A DNA stretch of 19,002 nucleotides from Planctomycetaceae bacterium (lineage in GTDB: Bacteria > Planctomycetota > Planctomycetia > Pirellulales > Thermoguttaceae): positions 1 to 19,002 of the forward strand of contig JAIRYX010000235.1 of NCBI GenBank assembly GCA_031267635.1, read 5' to 3'. Both the position numbers and the translations under genes were made by a program. The first letter of the stretch is position 1; each line of letters opens with the position of its first letter. The notes under the pieces are model-generated. The model did not search any database. It was not told where the DNA came from and worked only from the letters and a program-made list of their open reading frames with translations. Below are positions 1-7,535 of the stretch, piece by piece.

Positions 1-3000
1 GAACCGTTGGTACAAATTATCCAATCAAGACGAGTTTCGTTAGCTCTCGTGTTGAATTTACGGTAATCGTCCACGATAAACTCAAAATAGTTTTTGGCTT
101 GGTTGTAACGTATGTCCGCGAATTTTTCAAAAAATTCTTTCGCCTTTTCAACGCCAGTATAGCGGGTGTTAAATAAATTCACAAAACCGGTAACAGGATC
201 AATCTTGCTCGTATTCCACGCCGGAATATAGAATAAGAAACCATTTTGTTTACCCATTTGCTTGAAACTTACAAACTTGTTCGTCAATTGATGGGCATTC
301 AGTAAACCTCCATTTTGATTAACCTCTTTCTTTTTGTCCACTAAATAATTGAGTTTATCGATGAGCATTTTTTCAAATTTTTGATAAACTTGTTTTTCTA
401 CTTTTTGCCGCCCGCGCATAAAACCGAAATTCAAATATTCCAATACTACAATAGCCGTTGGGTAATCGGTTTTTTGGATTCTACCCTTTTCGTCCATTCC
501 GTCATAAAAAATCATTTCAGAAATTATATGAATTACTTGACTTAAATACCCTTCTTTGAGCTCTTTTATTGATTCTATTGTCTGCCAATTTTTGCGTGAT
601 TGATCTCTATCTCCTTCTTTTTTATCAAGCAAATCGTGATAATTCGTCTTGTAATTGTTTCCTTTGTATTCATTTTTAATTTCGTTTAGAGAAAATTGCT
701 CGACAATATTACCGTTCAAATCAACTAAACTCAAATACAATAAATTCCGTTCGCCGCGATCAATACCTATAACATATTGAATGCCATTATTTTTTATATA
801 AAAATTGGTTTGTTCGTTGATTTTTTCGTTGTTGACCGCCTTAAAATTCACTGTAATCGGACAATGAAACAAAAATTTGTCAACAGTATAACGCTTGTCC
901 TTTATAATATCATCAGCAAAGACGCTTTCTTTTTTCGTATTTTGGACATTCTTGTTGGCAATTTTTTCATCTGCTCTATGAATTACAATATCTTGTGTGA
1001 TTGATTTTTTGCGGAAAAATACTTCTGCTTGTCCGTTAAGTTTGTACACTATATTTTTCAAATTTTTTTCATCAAATAACGCCTTCCAATACAGAGTGTG
1101 CATATTGGGAGTTCCCTTGCTGTGTGGTGAAAAATCTTTGTTGTAGATTTGAAAAAGATAAATTTTACCTTCGTCAATCAAGTCATTTATGTACTTTTCT
1201 GAAATATTTCTGAATGTGATTTTATAACCTTGTTGCTCAACTTCGCGATAAAATCCGCTTAAATCTTCATAAGTTGAAGTGTCGGAAAAATGAAAATTGA
1301 AATTTTTCCAATCTTCATGTTTTTTTATTGAAGACTTAAAGAAATCGATTAACTCTCTGCAATCATCGATATTAAAATAATCGCCTTTTTTATGCGTTCC
1401 GCTTCTATAGTTTTCAAGCAATCGCTTCGTCGGCATAAATTCATCAATTCTGCTTTTAGAAAAGAAAACATGGGGCAACATCTTATTGGCGCCGGGCAAA
1501 AGTTTGTAATCAATTTTTTCGTAACCTTCACCGATCATCTCCTCACTTTCAAAAACTTTGTTATGTTCCTTATCCATTATGGCAAGATAATACAAGCCAT
1601 TTTTACGTAATAAAACACTGGTATTGTCCCTTTCTTTATTCATGTCCCAACCGTCTGCAAGCGTAGAATTTTCAAAATTCAATTTTATTTTTTCGGTTGA
1701 GTATGGTTTCTTTGTCGCATAATTTCTTACCTTGTTATAAATGGACGTAATTTTGTCAAGTTCCGTCCATAGCTTGTCAAATTCCGCATAAAAAAAGGCG
1801 TCTTTATCGGCTTCAGTACCTTTACCTAAAAGCGGTTTAATAAACCATTGGAGATCTTTGATACTATCTAAAAACGCTTTGATTTTTTCGATATTATCTT
1901 TGTCTTGAATTAGCGATTTGTTTTCGGGATATTCTGTATTCAAAAGGGTTTTAATTTGTTCATAATTTTTATGTATTATATCAAACAGATTCAGATTATC
2001 TTTGTCTTTGTTAAACGCTTTGAAATAATCGGCAATAGATTTATCGTTCAGAGTTTCATTGATAAATGCGATAGAAAAACTGTCTTTTTTGAACATTTTT
2101 TCTATTCTTTCTTCATACTTTTCTATTGTTTCTTTTGCTTTTTGCGGGGTTTCGTTTCTGAATGTATCTTTAATCGCGTTAGAGATTATCGCGTAACTTC
2201 CTAGAAACTTGCTTGAAATATCTGTTAATCCTCTGTCATTACGAATATAGATTTTCGACAAATCGAAATCCGGCAGATTTTTAAGCAGATTTTTTAATTG
2301 TACAAAAACACTTTTTTCTGTTTTGTTTTGTTCACGTTTGGGTGAATTTAAATCACGATATATATTTTCGATACTTTCCAAAACCGCATTATCGTTTTCA
2401 AATTGCTCCGGCAACCATGAAATCGCATTACGATCACTTAGAATTTGTTTAAAAAGAACCGTAAATCGGGGCAAGCGGCTATTTTTTTCTGTTTGTTGTT
2501 GATTATACAAATTGATGTATTCATTGAGACCTGGAATTTTCTTGGAACCGTCAGTTGTTTTTCCGCCGATAATTTCATTATAATCATCAATTTGCTTTTG
2601 CGTAAGCGTTTTGGGATAATGGGACAGTTTAAAAAAGTTTGCAACTTTTTCATCGTGTAAATCTTCATTCAACTCATTTTGCAATTTGTCAATTTTATCT
2701 TGCAATACTTTTTTGATTTTGTCAAAGACTGCAATATTCCCGATAAATTTCGGCAAATTTTCATTGATCAATCGAAACGAGATTGCGGTTGCTTTTTCTT
2801 CTGCGGAATACACATTTTTACGGTTTTCGTGAAATCCGGTAAAGTAAGTCGTAAAATTTTTAAATTCTTTTACCAATTTCTTTTTGTTTTCGTCGTCGCG
2901 GACAAATTCAATTAAATCCTCTTTGATCAATTCCTTTCCAAACAAACGAGCGGTATAAAATGAACTAGCGATTTGATTTCGTAATTTTTTTAGAATTGTC

Positions 3001-3365
3001 TCAAATTCTTTTTTCTGTTTATCATCTTTATTGTTAATAGAGAACAAACGGAAGTATTCATCCAAGTCGCCTTCTTTAATCTCGCATTTTTGCAATGATT
3101 CTTCTATAAATACTTTATGATATTCGTCAATAATCTTTTTAACTTTTTCATAGCTTTCGGCTCTGTGTTTATCGTTCTCCATGATGCTGTGTTTGTCAAA
3201 GTCCCAAGTTTGATTTTCGTTATCGTTGGGGCTTTCGGGTTGACTGGTATCTTGTTTTTTGATTTGCGAATTTAAATATTCTAGTGTTTTCCCGATGGGT
3301 ATTAACTCAAAACGTAATGTTTTCTGAAGTTGATACTGATTTGCAAATTCATTCTTGTTTGTCAT
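1..3365 (-). CDS. cas12a: Cas12a (Cpf1) type V-A CRISPR effector nuclease, 3' end cut by window edge
   Basis: RNA-guided DNA endonuclease that also processes its own pre-crRNA. The reading frame is open from the ATG at 3365 to base 1: 1121 codons with no stop. The family is usually 1200-1300 residues, so about 150 C-terminal residues (most of Nuc and RuvC-III) lie outside. The N-terminus LQKTLRFELIPIGKTLEYL is the classic Cas12a start. I also see the REC motif FTTYFTGFHENR, the WED/PI segment LLPGANKMLPHVFFS, the RNase residues His796, Lys805 and Lys822 (Francisella H843/K852/K869 equivalents), RuvC-I GIDRGERNLLY with Asp869, a bridge helix ending in KEGYLSQV, and RuvC-II VLEYLNFGFMRGR with catalytic Glu976. 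Oddities are His632 in place of the PAM-contacting Lys of KMLPK, and Tyr977 where Asp normally follows the catalytic Glu. No other cas gene is upstream, so it is probably the first gene of a leftward operon. Confidence 0.96.
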   Translation of the reverse strand, partial: MTNKNEFANQYQLQKTLRFELIPIGKTLEYLNSQIKKQDTSQPESPNDNENQTWDFDKHSIMENDKHRAESYEKVKKIIDEYHKVFIEESLQKCEIKEGDLDEYFRLFSINNKDDKQKKEFETILKKLRNQIASSFYTARLFGKELIKEDLIEFVRDDENKKKLVKEFKNFTTYFTGFHENRKNVYSAEEKATAISFRLINENLPKFIGNIAVFDKIKKVLQDKIDKLQNELNEDLHDEKVANFFKLSHYPKTLTQKQIDDYNEIIGGKTTDGSKKIPGLNEYINLYNQQQTEKNSRLPRFTVLFKQILSDRNAISWLPEQFENDNAVLESIENIYRDLNSPKREQNKTEKSVFVQLKNLLKNLPDFDLSKIYIRNDRGLTDISSKFLGSYAIISNAIKDTFRNETPQKAKETIEKYEERIEKMFKKDSFSIAFINETLNDKSIADYFKAFNKDKDNLNLFDIIHKNYEQIKTLLNTEYPENKSLIQDKDNIEKIKAFLDSIKDLQWFIKPLLGKGTEADKDAFFYAEFDKLWTELDKITSIYNKVRNYATKKPYSTEKIKLNFENSTLADGWDMNKERDNTSVLLRKNGLYYLAIMDKEHNKVFESEEMIGEGYEKIDYKLLPGANKMLPHVFFSKSRIDEFMPTKRLLENYRSGTHKKGDYFNIDDCRELIDFFKSSIKKHEDWKNFNFHFSDTSTYEDLSGFYREVEQQGYKITFRNISEKYINDLIDEGKIYLFQIYNKDFSPHSKGTPNMHTLYWKALFDEKNLKNIVYKLNGQAEVFFRKKSITQDIVIHRADEKIANKNVQNTKKESVFADDIIKDKRYTVDKFLFHCPITVNFKAVNNEKINEQTNFYIKNNGIQYVIGIDRGERNLLYLSLVDLNGNIVEQFSLNEIKNEYKGNNYKTNYHDLLDKKEGDRDQSRKNWQTIESIKELKEGYLSQVIHIISEMIFYDGMDEKGRIQKTDYPTAIVVLEYLNFGFMRGRQKVEKQVYQKFEKMLIDKLNYLVDKKKEVNQNGGLLNAHQLTNKFVSFKQMGKQNGFLFYIPAWNTSKIDPVTGFVNLFNTRYTGVEKAKEFFEKFADIRYNQAKNYFEFIVDDYRKFNTRANETRLDWIICTNG

Positions 3366-3661
3366 ACAATTTCTTGTTTGGGGTAAAATTTTATTATTAC
3401 TGTTGTGTTGATCATAACATCTTGTTACAAATCACTATATAACAATGAGTATAATTTATTGAATATATTATGTCAACAAATTTTTAAGAATATATTGCCC
3501 ATACTCATTCATAAAAATTAAGGTCATTCGACAAGTTCATTAGCATTTATAGTTTATAAATTTGAACAAGTTACTACAATAAAAAATTGTTTACTTACCC
3601 AAATTTATAGGTAATTTTTAACAGGATTTTTTGTAATCACTTTGGGTACCATGCTTTACGT
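3366..3661. promoter_or_regulatory. AT-rich upstream region of cas12a
   Basis: No gene is visible here. The stretch is very AT-rich and must contain the cas12a promoter if cas12a is the first gene of its operon. An inverted pair aatgagtat (3444-3452) and atactcatt (3501-3509) sits about 80-145 bp upstream of the cas12a start. The near-direct repeat gaatatatt occurs at 3461 and about 3488, inside that pair. These could be operator half-sites, but nothing pins down a regulator. No convincing -35/-10 pair stands out. Confidence 0.3.
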
Positions 3662-3802
3662 TAGTTTTCTACTTTTCACACTTGAAAATTTGGTTTTCGT
3701 TAAAATAAGGGGGCGCCAAGGGCAAAAGGAACGTTGGGGACATCATGAACGAGAACCACTGTCTTAAAAAACGAATTTTCAAGTGTAAAGAGTAGAAAAT
3801 TA
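3662..3802. repeat. 141-bp inverted-repeat element upstream of cas12a
   Basis: The 29-base arm at 3662-3690 and the reverse complement of 3774-3802 match at 26 of 29 positions (shared core cacttgaaaatt). The arms enclose 83 bp containing the GC-richer stretch gggggcgccaaggg. No ORF is present. The structure fits a small MITE-like element or a long structured non-coding RNA. It lacks the TCTAC-loop-GTAGA hairpin of a Cas12a direct repeat, so it is not part of a CRISPR array. Confidence 0.6.
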
Positions 3803-3888
3803 CAATCAAAATAAGGGTTATGATGTATATTATCATCAAGCGAAATAGAGCGGCTAGTTTGATTCTAGCAGATTTTGAATGTAGGATA

Positions 3889-4275
3889 GTAACTATTCAG
3901 TTGCCCAAGCCAAATAAATCCGCACTGGGCAACTGTAGAGCTACAAGAAAGACTTTACCCTTGCAATGCCCCGAATGGCTTTACCATCGTAGCCCTTATT
4001 TATCAAGTTTCTCTTAGTAGCCAACAAAGTCCTCCCAAACTCGCCCTTATGCCCTTATTTTTTAGATCGTGGATTGTTATCAAAACAATGGAACGAAAAA
4101 TAAAGGAATAAGGAATAAGGGCGCATAGTTGATGCAATTCGGGCTATTAAGAGACTCTCACAAATAAGGGCGGCAATAATTATGTTTTCCGATCAGATTG
4201 ACGGTAACTCTAAAAGATCGTAGCTACTCAGTTGCTCAGTGTAGATTTATTTAGCTTGAACGACTGAATAGTTAT
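3889..4275. mobile_element. MITE-like element with 56-bp terminal inverted repeats (copy 1)
   Basis: The left end 3889-3944 and the reverse complement of the right end 4220-4275 match at 45 of 56 positions, both starting with (g/a)taactattcagt. The element has no coding capacity. The flanks gtaggata (3881-3888) and gtagaata (4276-4283) agree at 7 of 8 bases and may be a target-site duplication. An internal segment (about 3992-4062) recurs inverted in the element at 12122-12289. The family is therefore repeated in this genome. The mobilising transposase is not in the window. Confidence 0.75.
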
Positions 4276-4290
4276 GTAGAATAATTGTTT

Positions 4291-4328
4291 TTTTGATTTT
4301 TCCTATCCGAAAAATCAAAATTTTCTCT
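4291..4328 (+). terminator. AT-rich hairpin followed by T-run, terminator-like
   Basis: A perfect 12-bp stem (ttttgatttttc at 4291-4302, gaaaaatcaaaa at 4309-4320) has a 6-base loop and is followed by ttttctct. The form suits a plus-strand rho-independent terminator, although the stem is AT-rich and no plus-strand gene ends upstream. It abuts the right end of the MITE and might block read-through into the FHA gene. Confidence 0.4.
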
Positions 4329-4428
4329 AAAAATGACGAAAAATAATGATGAAGATAAAGAATAAATGATGAAATAAATGAGAAATGTTATTGACTTTTG
4401 CTTGGTTTGAAAATTTCAGAATTATTGT

Positions 4429-4456
4429 TTGACTTTGGTTCAAAATTTGCTAATAG
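4429..4456 (+). promoter_or_regulatory. Possible sigma70-type promoter for the FHA gene
   Basis: TTGACT at 4429-4434 is followed after 16 bases by TAATAG at 4451-4456, about 100 bp before the FHA start. A second TTGACT at 4391-4396 lies in a similar sequence context but has no matching -10. This is a consensus match only. Confidence 0.3.
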
Positions 4457-4554
4457 TAGGATAGAATGAAAAATAGCATCATTTGTTTGCTTAACCATTA
4501 TCAACTCTACGAGCGATACAGTCTTAATAATGTTATTTTATCGAGGAAATAATT

Positions 4555-5031
4555 ATGTACGGTGAATTAGTGCCGACCGGCGGCGGTGACAATATTCCGC
4601 TTCTCAAAAATGAACTCGTTGTTGGGCGGCGGGATGATTGCGATATTGTTTTGCGATTTAGTAATATCTCTTCGCGTCATTGTCGCCTTGTTTTGTCGGA
4701 CGGTTATTGGTATGTACAGGATATGCAAAGTACAAACGGTGTGAAAGTCAACGGCTTTCGCGTGGATGACCGCCGCATTGATCCGGGGGCGAAACTTTCA
4801 ATTTCCAAACATGAATATCGAATCAATTACGATCCGAAAAAATTAGGAGCGACAAATACAACCCCGCCGGATTCGCTTGATAACGATATTTTCAGTAAAC
4901 CGTTGTTGGAACGCGCGGGACTGCAAAATATGTCTGCCGCGCGAAGAAACGGAGGCGATATGCAAAATCCACCTCAAAAAATCACGTTCAATTACGACGA
5001 TTTAACGCTGGACGACATTTCTTTCGATTGA
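4555..5031 (+). CDS. Small FHA-domain protein (phosphothreonine-binding)
   Basis: This is a 158-residue cytosolic protein made of one forkhead-associated domain (about residues 1-92) and a polar, probably disordered tail. FHA hallmarks are Gly24-Arg25, Ser39-x-x-His42, Asn61-Gly62 and Asn66-Gly67, which form the phosphothreonine pocket in this fold. No catalytic domain is attached, so it probably acts as an adaptor for a Ser/Thr kinase encoded elsewhere. The start ATG follows a good ribosome-binding site (gaggaaataatt). The opening MYGELVPTGGGDNIPL with GRRDDCDIVLRFSN resembles a stand-alone FHA protein that I associate with planctomycetes. It probably shares a transcript with the downstream acyltransferase, 105 bp away. 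Confidence 0.9.
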   Translation: MYGELVPTGGGDNIPLLKNELVVGRRDDCDIVLRFSNISSRHCRLVLSDGYWYVQDMQSTNGVKVNGFRVDDRRIDPGAKLSISKHEYRINYDPKKLGATNTTPPDSLDNDIFSKPLLERAGLQNMSAARRNGGDMQNPPQKITFNYDDLTLDDISFD

Positions 5032-5136
5032 GAAAAATCGTGAAATCAGCTTGACTTTGTCGCCCAAGTATGAGAAAATCCTTTTTTATTATGAAAAGCA
5101 AGTCGTTTGATGAAAAGAATGTGTGATTAAAGTCTA

Positions 5137-5904
5137 ATGAATTATTTTCAATCGTTACTGCTTCGCGGCGGCGGGCTGATGATGTCAACGGTGGTGCATC
5201 ACTGGATGGGGACGTTGGATTACAAGGCGGCATATTATGATCAGTCCGTTGATCCGGCTTATCCTGAAGGAAACCGCCGTAAACGATTGTATATTTTCTG
5301 GCATGAATATATTCTTTTTATGCTTTTTCTGCGGCGGCGATGTCACTTGGCGATGTTGCTCAGCCGGCATCGCGACGCGGATGTGTTGGAGCAGATCGCA
5401 AGTATTTTCGGCTTTGAAACGGTTCGCGGTTCGTCGAGCCGCGGCGGTGTTGCGGCGATTCGTGAAATGATGCAAAAGGCAAAAGATTATCATTTGACAA
5501 TCACGCCGGATGGTCCAAGAGGTCCGAGGCGTAAACTCGCGCCGGGCGCAATTTTTTTAGCGTCTAAATTGCAAATTCCGCTTGTGTTGCTCGGACTTGG
5601 TTATGATCGTCCCTTTCGCGTGCCGACTTGGGACAAATTTGCCGTGCCGCGACTTTTCAGCCGCGCGCGGGCGATTGTGAGTCCTGAAATTTTTGTGCCG
5701 CCGAAATTAACTTCCGAAATGCTGCAACAGATTTCTGCGTCAATAGAAACGGCAATGAATCAACTTTGCGATTGCGCCGAAAATTGGGCGGCGTCGGGAG
5801 ATTTGTTCCTCGGCGAATCGCAAATGACCAGCGGACCGCTAAACGATTTCAATAATACCATAACGCTCAAACAAGCGGTTATTAAAAATATTTCACTCAA
5901 TTAG
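5137..5904 (+). CDS. DUF374-family lysophospholipid acyltransferase-like protein
   Basis: This 255-residue protein belongs to the DUF374 branch of the lysophospholipid acyltransferase superfamily. Relatives transfer acyl chains in membrane lipid or lipid A-type pathways, but the substrate here is unknown. Visible motifs are FWHE (54-57), LLSRHRDAD (75-83), VRGSSSRGG (96-104) and TPDGPRGPRR (123-132). The last two are the DUF374 equivalents of the acyltransferase glycerol-phosphate-binding blocks. The hydrophobic N-terminus (to about 25) and residues 51-65 could associate with the membrane. The start codon lacks a strong Shine-Dalgarno sequence. The last ~40 residues (from about 215) go beyond the usual family end. 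It follows the FHA gene on the same strand and may be co-transcribed. valS probably lay directly downstream before the R-M genes were inserted. Confidence 0.85.
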   Translation: MNYFQSLLLRGGGLMMSTVVHHWMGTLDYKAAYYDQSVDPAYPEGNRRKRLYIFWHEYILFMLFLRRRCHLAMLLSRHRDADVLEQIASIFGFETVRGSSSRGGVAAIREMMQKAKDYHLTITPDGPRGPRRKLAPGAIFLASKLQIPLVLLGLGYDRPFRVPTWDKFAVPRLFSRARAIVSPEIFVPPKLTSEMLQQISASIETAMNQLCDCAENWAASGDLFLGESQMTSGPLNDFNNTITLKQAVIKNISLN

Positions 5905-6025
5905 CAAGTTTTTTATGGGTATGTTAATTTGGTTTCAATTTAATGATTCAATATTATTTGCCTAAACGTCAGAATAAAGAAATCAATAATAGTATTCATT
6001 CCTAGAAACATTTATGTAACAATTG

Positions 6026-6061
6026 AACCATCATGACCAAACTACCAAAATACGAACACAA
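6026..6061 (+). repeat. Duplicated valS start region (left copy), flanking the R-M cassette
   Basis: These 36 bases match 8527-8565 (the real valS start) except for one substitution and one 3-base in-frame deletion. The shared blocks are aaccatcatgacc, aactaccaaaa and tacgaacacaa. The bases just upstream (6016-6025 versus 8517-8526) also look related. The copy still encodes a mini-ORF at 6033-6077 (M-T-K-L-P-K-Y-E-H-N, then divergent, then stop) that overlaps the methylase ATG at 6061. This is a remnant of the valS 5' end left by insertion of the R-M genes. Confidence 0.9.
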
Positions 6062-7158
6062 TGTCCAGTCAAATTGATAACAAAATCAGCTTGGGACAAT
6101 TTTTTACTCCAGATTCCATTTGCCAATACATGGTTTCGTTGTTCCAGTTGAATACTTTTTCAGAAATACGTCTTCTTGATCCCGGAGCAGGAACAGGGAA
6201 CCTTTCTTGCGCTTTCATGGAATTTCTTTCTCAACAAAAAAATCTTCCATCGTCTGTTTATGCGAATTGTTATGAAATTGATTCAGAAATTGTTCCGCAA
6301 CTCAAGAACAATTTATTTTTTGCAGAAAAATTACTTGATGGATTATCCGTTCATTTTGAAAGCAACATCATAGAGGGTGATTTTATTGAAACAACAGTTC
6401 ATTCTCTTTCAGATCATTTGGGACTATTTAAAAATGGTTTGATGCGATATACGCATTGTATTATCAACCCGCCTTATAAAAAAATATCTTCAAATTCATA
6501 TCACGCTTATTTACTTCGGGAAATTGGTCTGGAAACGCCGAATTATTATAGCGCATTTGTCGCGATTGCTGTTTTACTATTAGAATCCGGCGGAGAAATA
6601 GTTGCGATTCTTCCCCGTAGTTTTTGTAACGGCGTTTATTTCACACGTTTTCGTAAATTTTTTCTCGAAAATATGTCGTTAAGACATATTCATGTTTTTG
6701 AATCGCGAAAAAATATTTTTGACAATAATGTTTTACAGGAAAATATCATATTACACGCCGTTAAAAGAAAAGATACCCCAATGCCCGTAACGTTGTCGTT
6801 CAGTCGCGACGCTTCATTTCAAGAATACGCGGAACAAAAAGTGGCATTTTCAGAGGTGATTCATCCTGATGATAAAGCGTGTTATATCCATATCCCAGTG
6901 AGAAAAACAGACGCCGTTATTTCGCAAAAAATAAAAACGTTCCGACAAACGCTTGATGATTTGGGAATCAGTGTTTGTACTGGTCCGGTTGTTGATTTTC
7001 GTCTTGTAGATTTTATTACCACAAAAGGAGAATGTCCGTTAATTTATCCTCGCCATTTTGAAAACGGACGAATAAAATGGCCTAAATATCATCACAAAAA
7101 AACAGACAGAATTTTCTATCATTCCGAAACTAAAAAATGGCTTATGGCTAATCAATGA
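6061..7158 (+). CDS. PstI/BsuBI-type adenine-N6 DNA methyltransferase, N-terminal part (frameshifted)
   Basis: This is the main part of a type II R-M modification methylase that would methylate adenine in its target site. It shows the SAM-binding motif DPGAGTG (residues 40-46), the catalytic motif NPPY (136-139), and the upstream GQFFTP block (12-17) typical of gamma-class enzymes. The frame ends early at TGA 7156-7158 after KKWLMANQ. The family sequence resumes in another frame as NDYTLVKRFSVKEE, so a +1 insertion near 7150-7156 splits the gene. Joined to 7184-7522 it would be about 487 residues, close to the ~500 of M.PstI and M.BsuBI. The ATG lies at the end of the duplicated valS start and has no Shine-Dalgarno sequence. 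The pairing with a PstI/BsuBI-like endonuclease (7536) supports the assignment; the recognition site is not proven. Confidence 0.88.
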   Translation: MSSQIDNKISLGQFFTPDSICQYMVSLFQLNTFSEIRLLDPGAGTGNLSCAFMEFLSQQKNLPSSVYANCYEIDSEIVPQLKNNLFFAEKLLDGLSVHFESNIIEGDFIETTVHSLSDHLGLFKNGLMRYTHCIINPPYKKISSNSYHAYLLREIGLETPNYYSAFVAIAVLLLESGGEIVAILPRSFCNGVYFTRFRKFFLENMSLRHIHVFESRKNIFDNNVLQENIILHAVKRKDTPMPVTLSFSRDASFQEYAEQKVAFSEVIHPDDKACYIHIPVRKTDAVISQKIKTFRQTLDDLGISVCTGPVVDFRLVDFITTKGECPLIYPRHFENGRIKWPKYHHKKTDRIFYHSETKKWLMANQ

Positions 7159-7183
7159 CTACACGCTTGTCAAGCGTTTTAGC

Positions 7184-7522
7184 GTGAAAGAAGAAACTCG
7201 GCGCCTTGTCGCCGCAGTTTATCATCCTGAAATAACGACAGAAAATTTTATTGGAATTGAAAACCACTTAAATGTTTTTTACGGAAAAGAGAACGGTATT
7301 TTGACGCCGCAAATTGCGCAAGGACTCGCGATGTACTTAAACTCCACGTTGGTTGATTTATATTTTCGTCAATTTTCCGGTCATACGCAAGTGAATGCAA
7401 TGGATTTGAAACGGTTGCCTTATCCTGATATGAAAACGCTTTATGATTTGGGAAAAAAATGTATGAATCAATTTCCAGACCAAAATGAAATAGATAAGAT
7501 GATTGAACAAGTGATAGAGTGA
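7184..7522 (+). CDS. PstI/BsuBI-type methyltransferase, C-terminal part (after frameshift)
   Basis: This 112-residue fragment begins at a GTG inside what should be continuous methylase sequence. Family-like sequence in this frame reaches back to about 7154 (NDYTLVKRFS). It carries EETRRLVAAVYHPE, ENHLNVFYG, AMYLNSTLVDLYFRQFSGHTQVN and LPYPD, which I recognise as the C-terminal target-recognition side of the BsuBI/PstI methylases. It has no catalytic motif and is unlikely to work alone. If both parts were made they might complement each other, but I have no evidence for that. It ends 13 bp before the endonuclease start, consistent with one transcript. Confidence 0.82.
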   Translation: MKEETRRLVAAVYHPEITTENFIGIENHLNVFYGKENGILTPQIAQGLAMYLNSTLVDLYFRQFSGHTQVNAMDLKRLPYPDMKTLYDLGKKCMNQFPDQNEIDKMIEQVIE

Positions 7523-7535
7523 TAAAAGGCGTTTT

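Noticed and set aside
777..2915. Several 70-80 residue plus-strand frames rich in Phe/Ile
   Set aside because: All are antisense shadows of the continuous cas12a frame on the minus strand.
3662..3690. Resemblance of tttctact to the Cas12a crRNA direct-repeat handle
   Set aside because: The matching gtaga half of the hairpin is missing and no repeat-spacer series follows; the sequence is one arm of an inverted-repeat element.
3820..4017. 65-residue plus-strand frame
   Set aside because: No homology, no ribosome-binding site, and it runs across the MITE left end.
4238..4247. gtgtagattt, similar to the end of a Cas12a repeat
   Set aside because: It is part of the MITE terminal inverted repeat and lacks the upstream tctac half.
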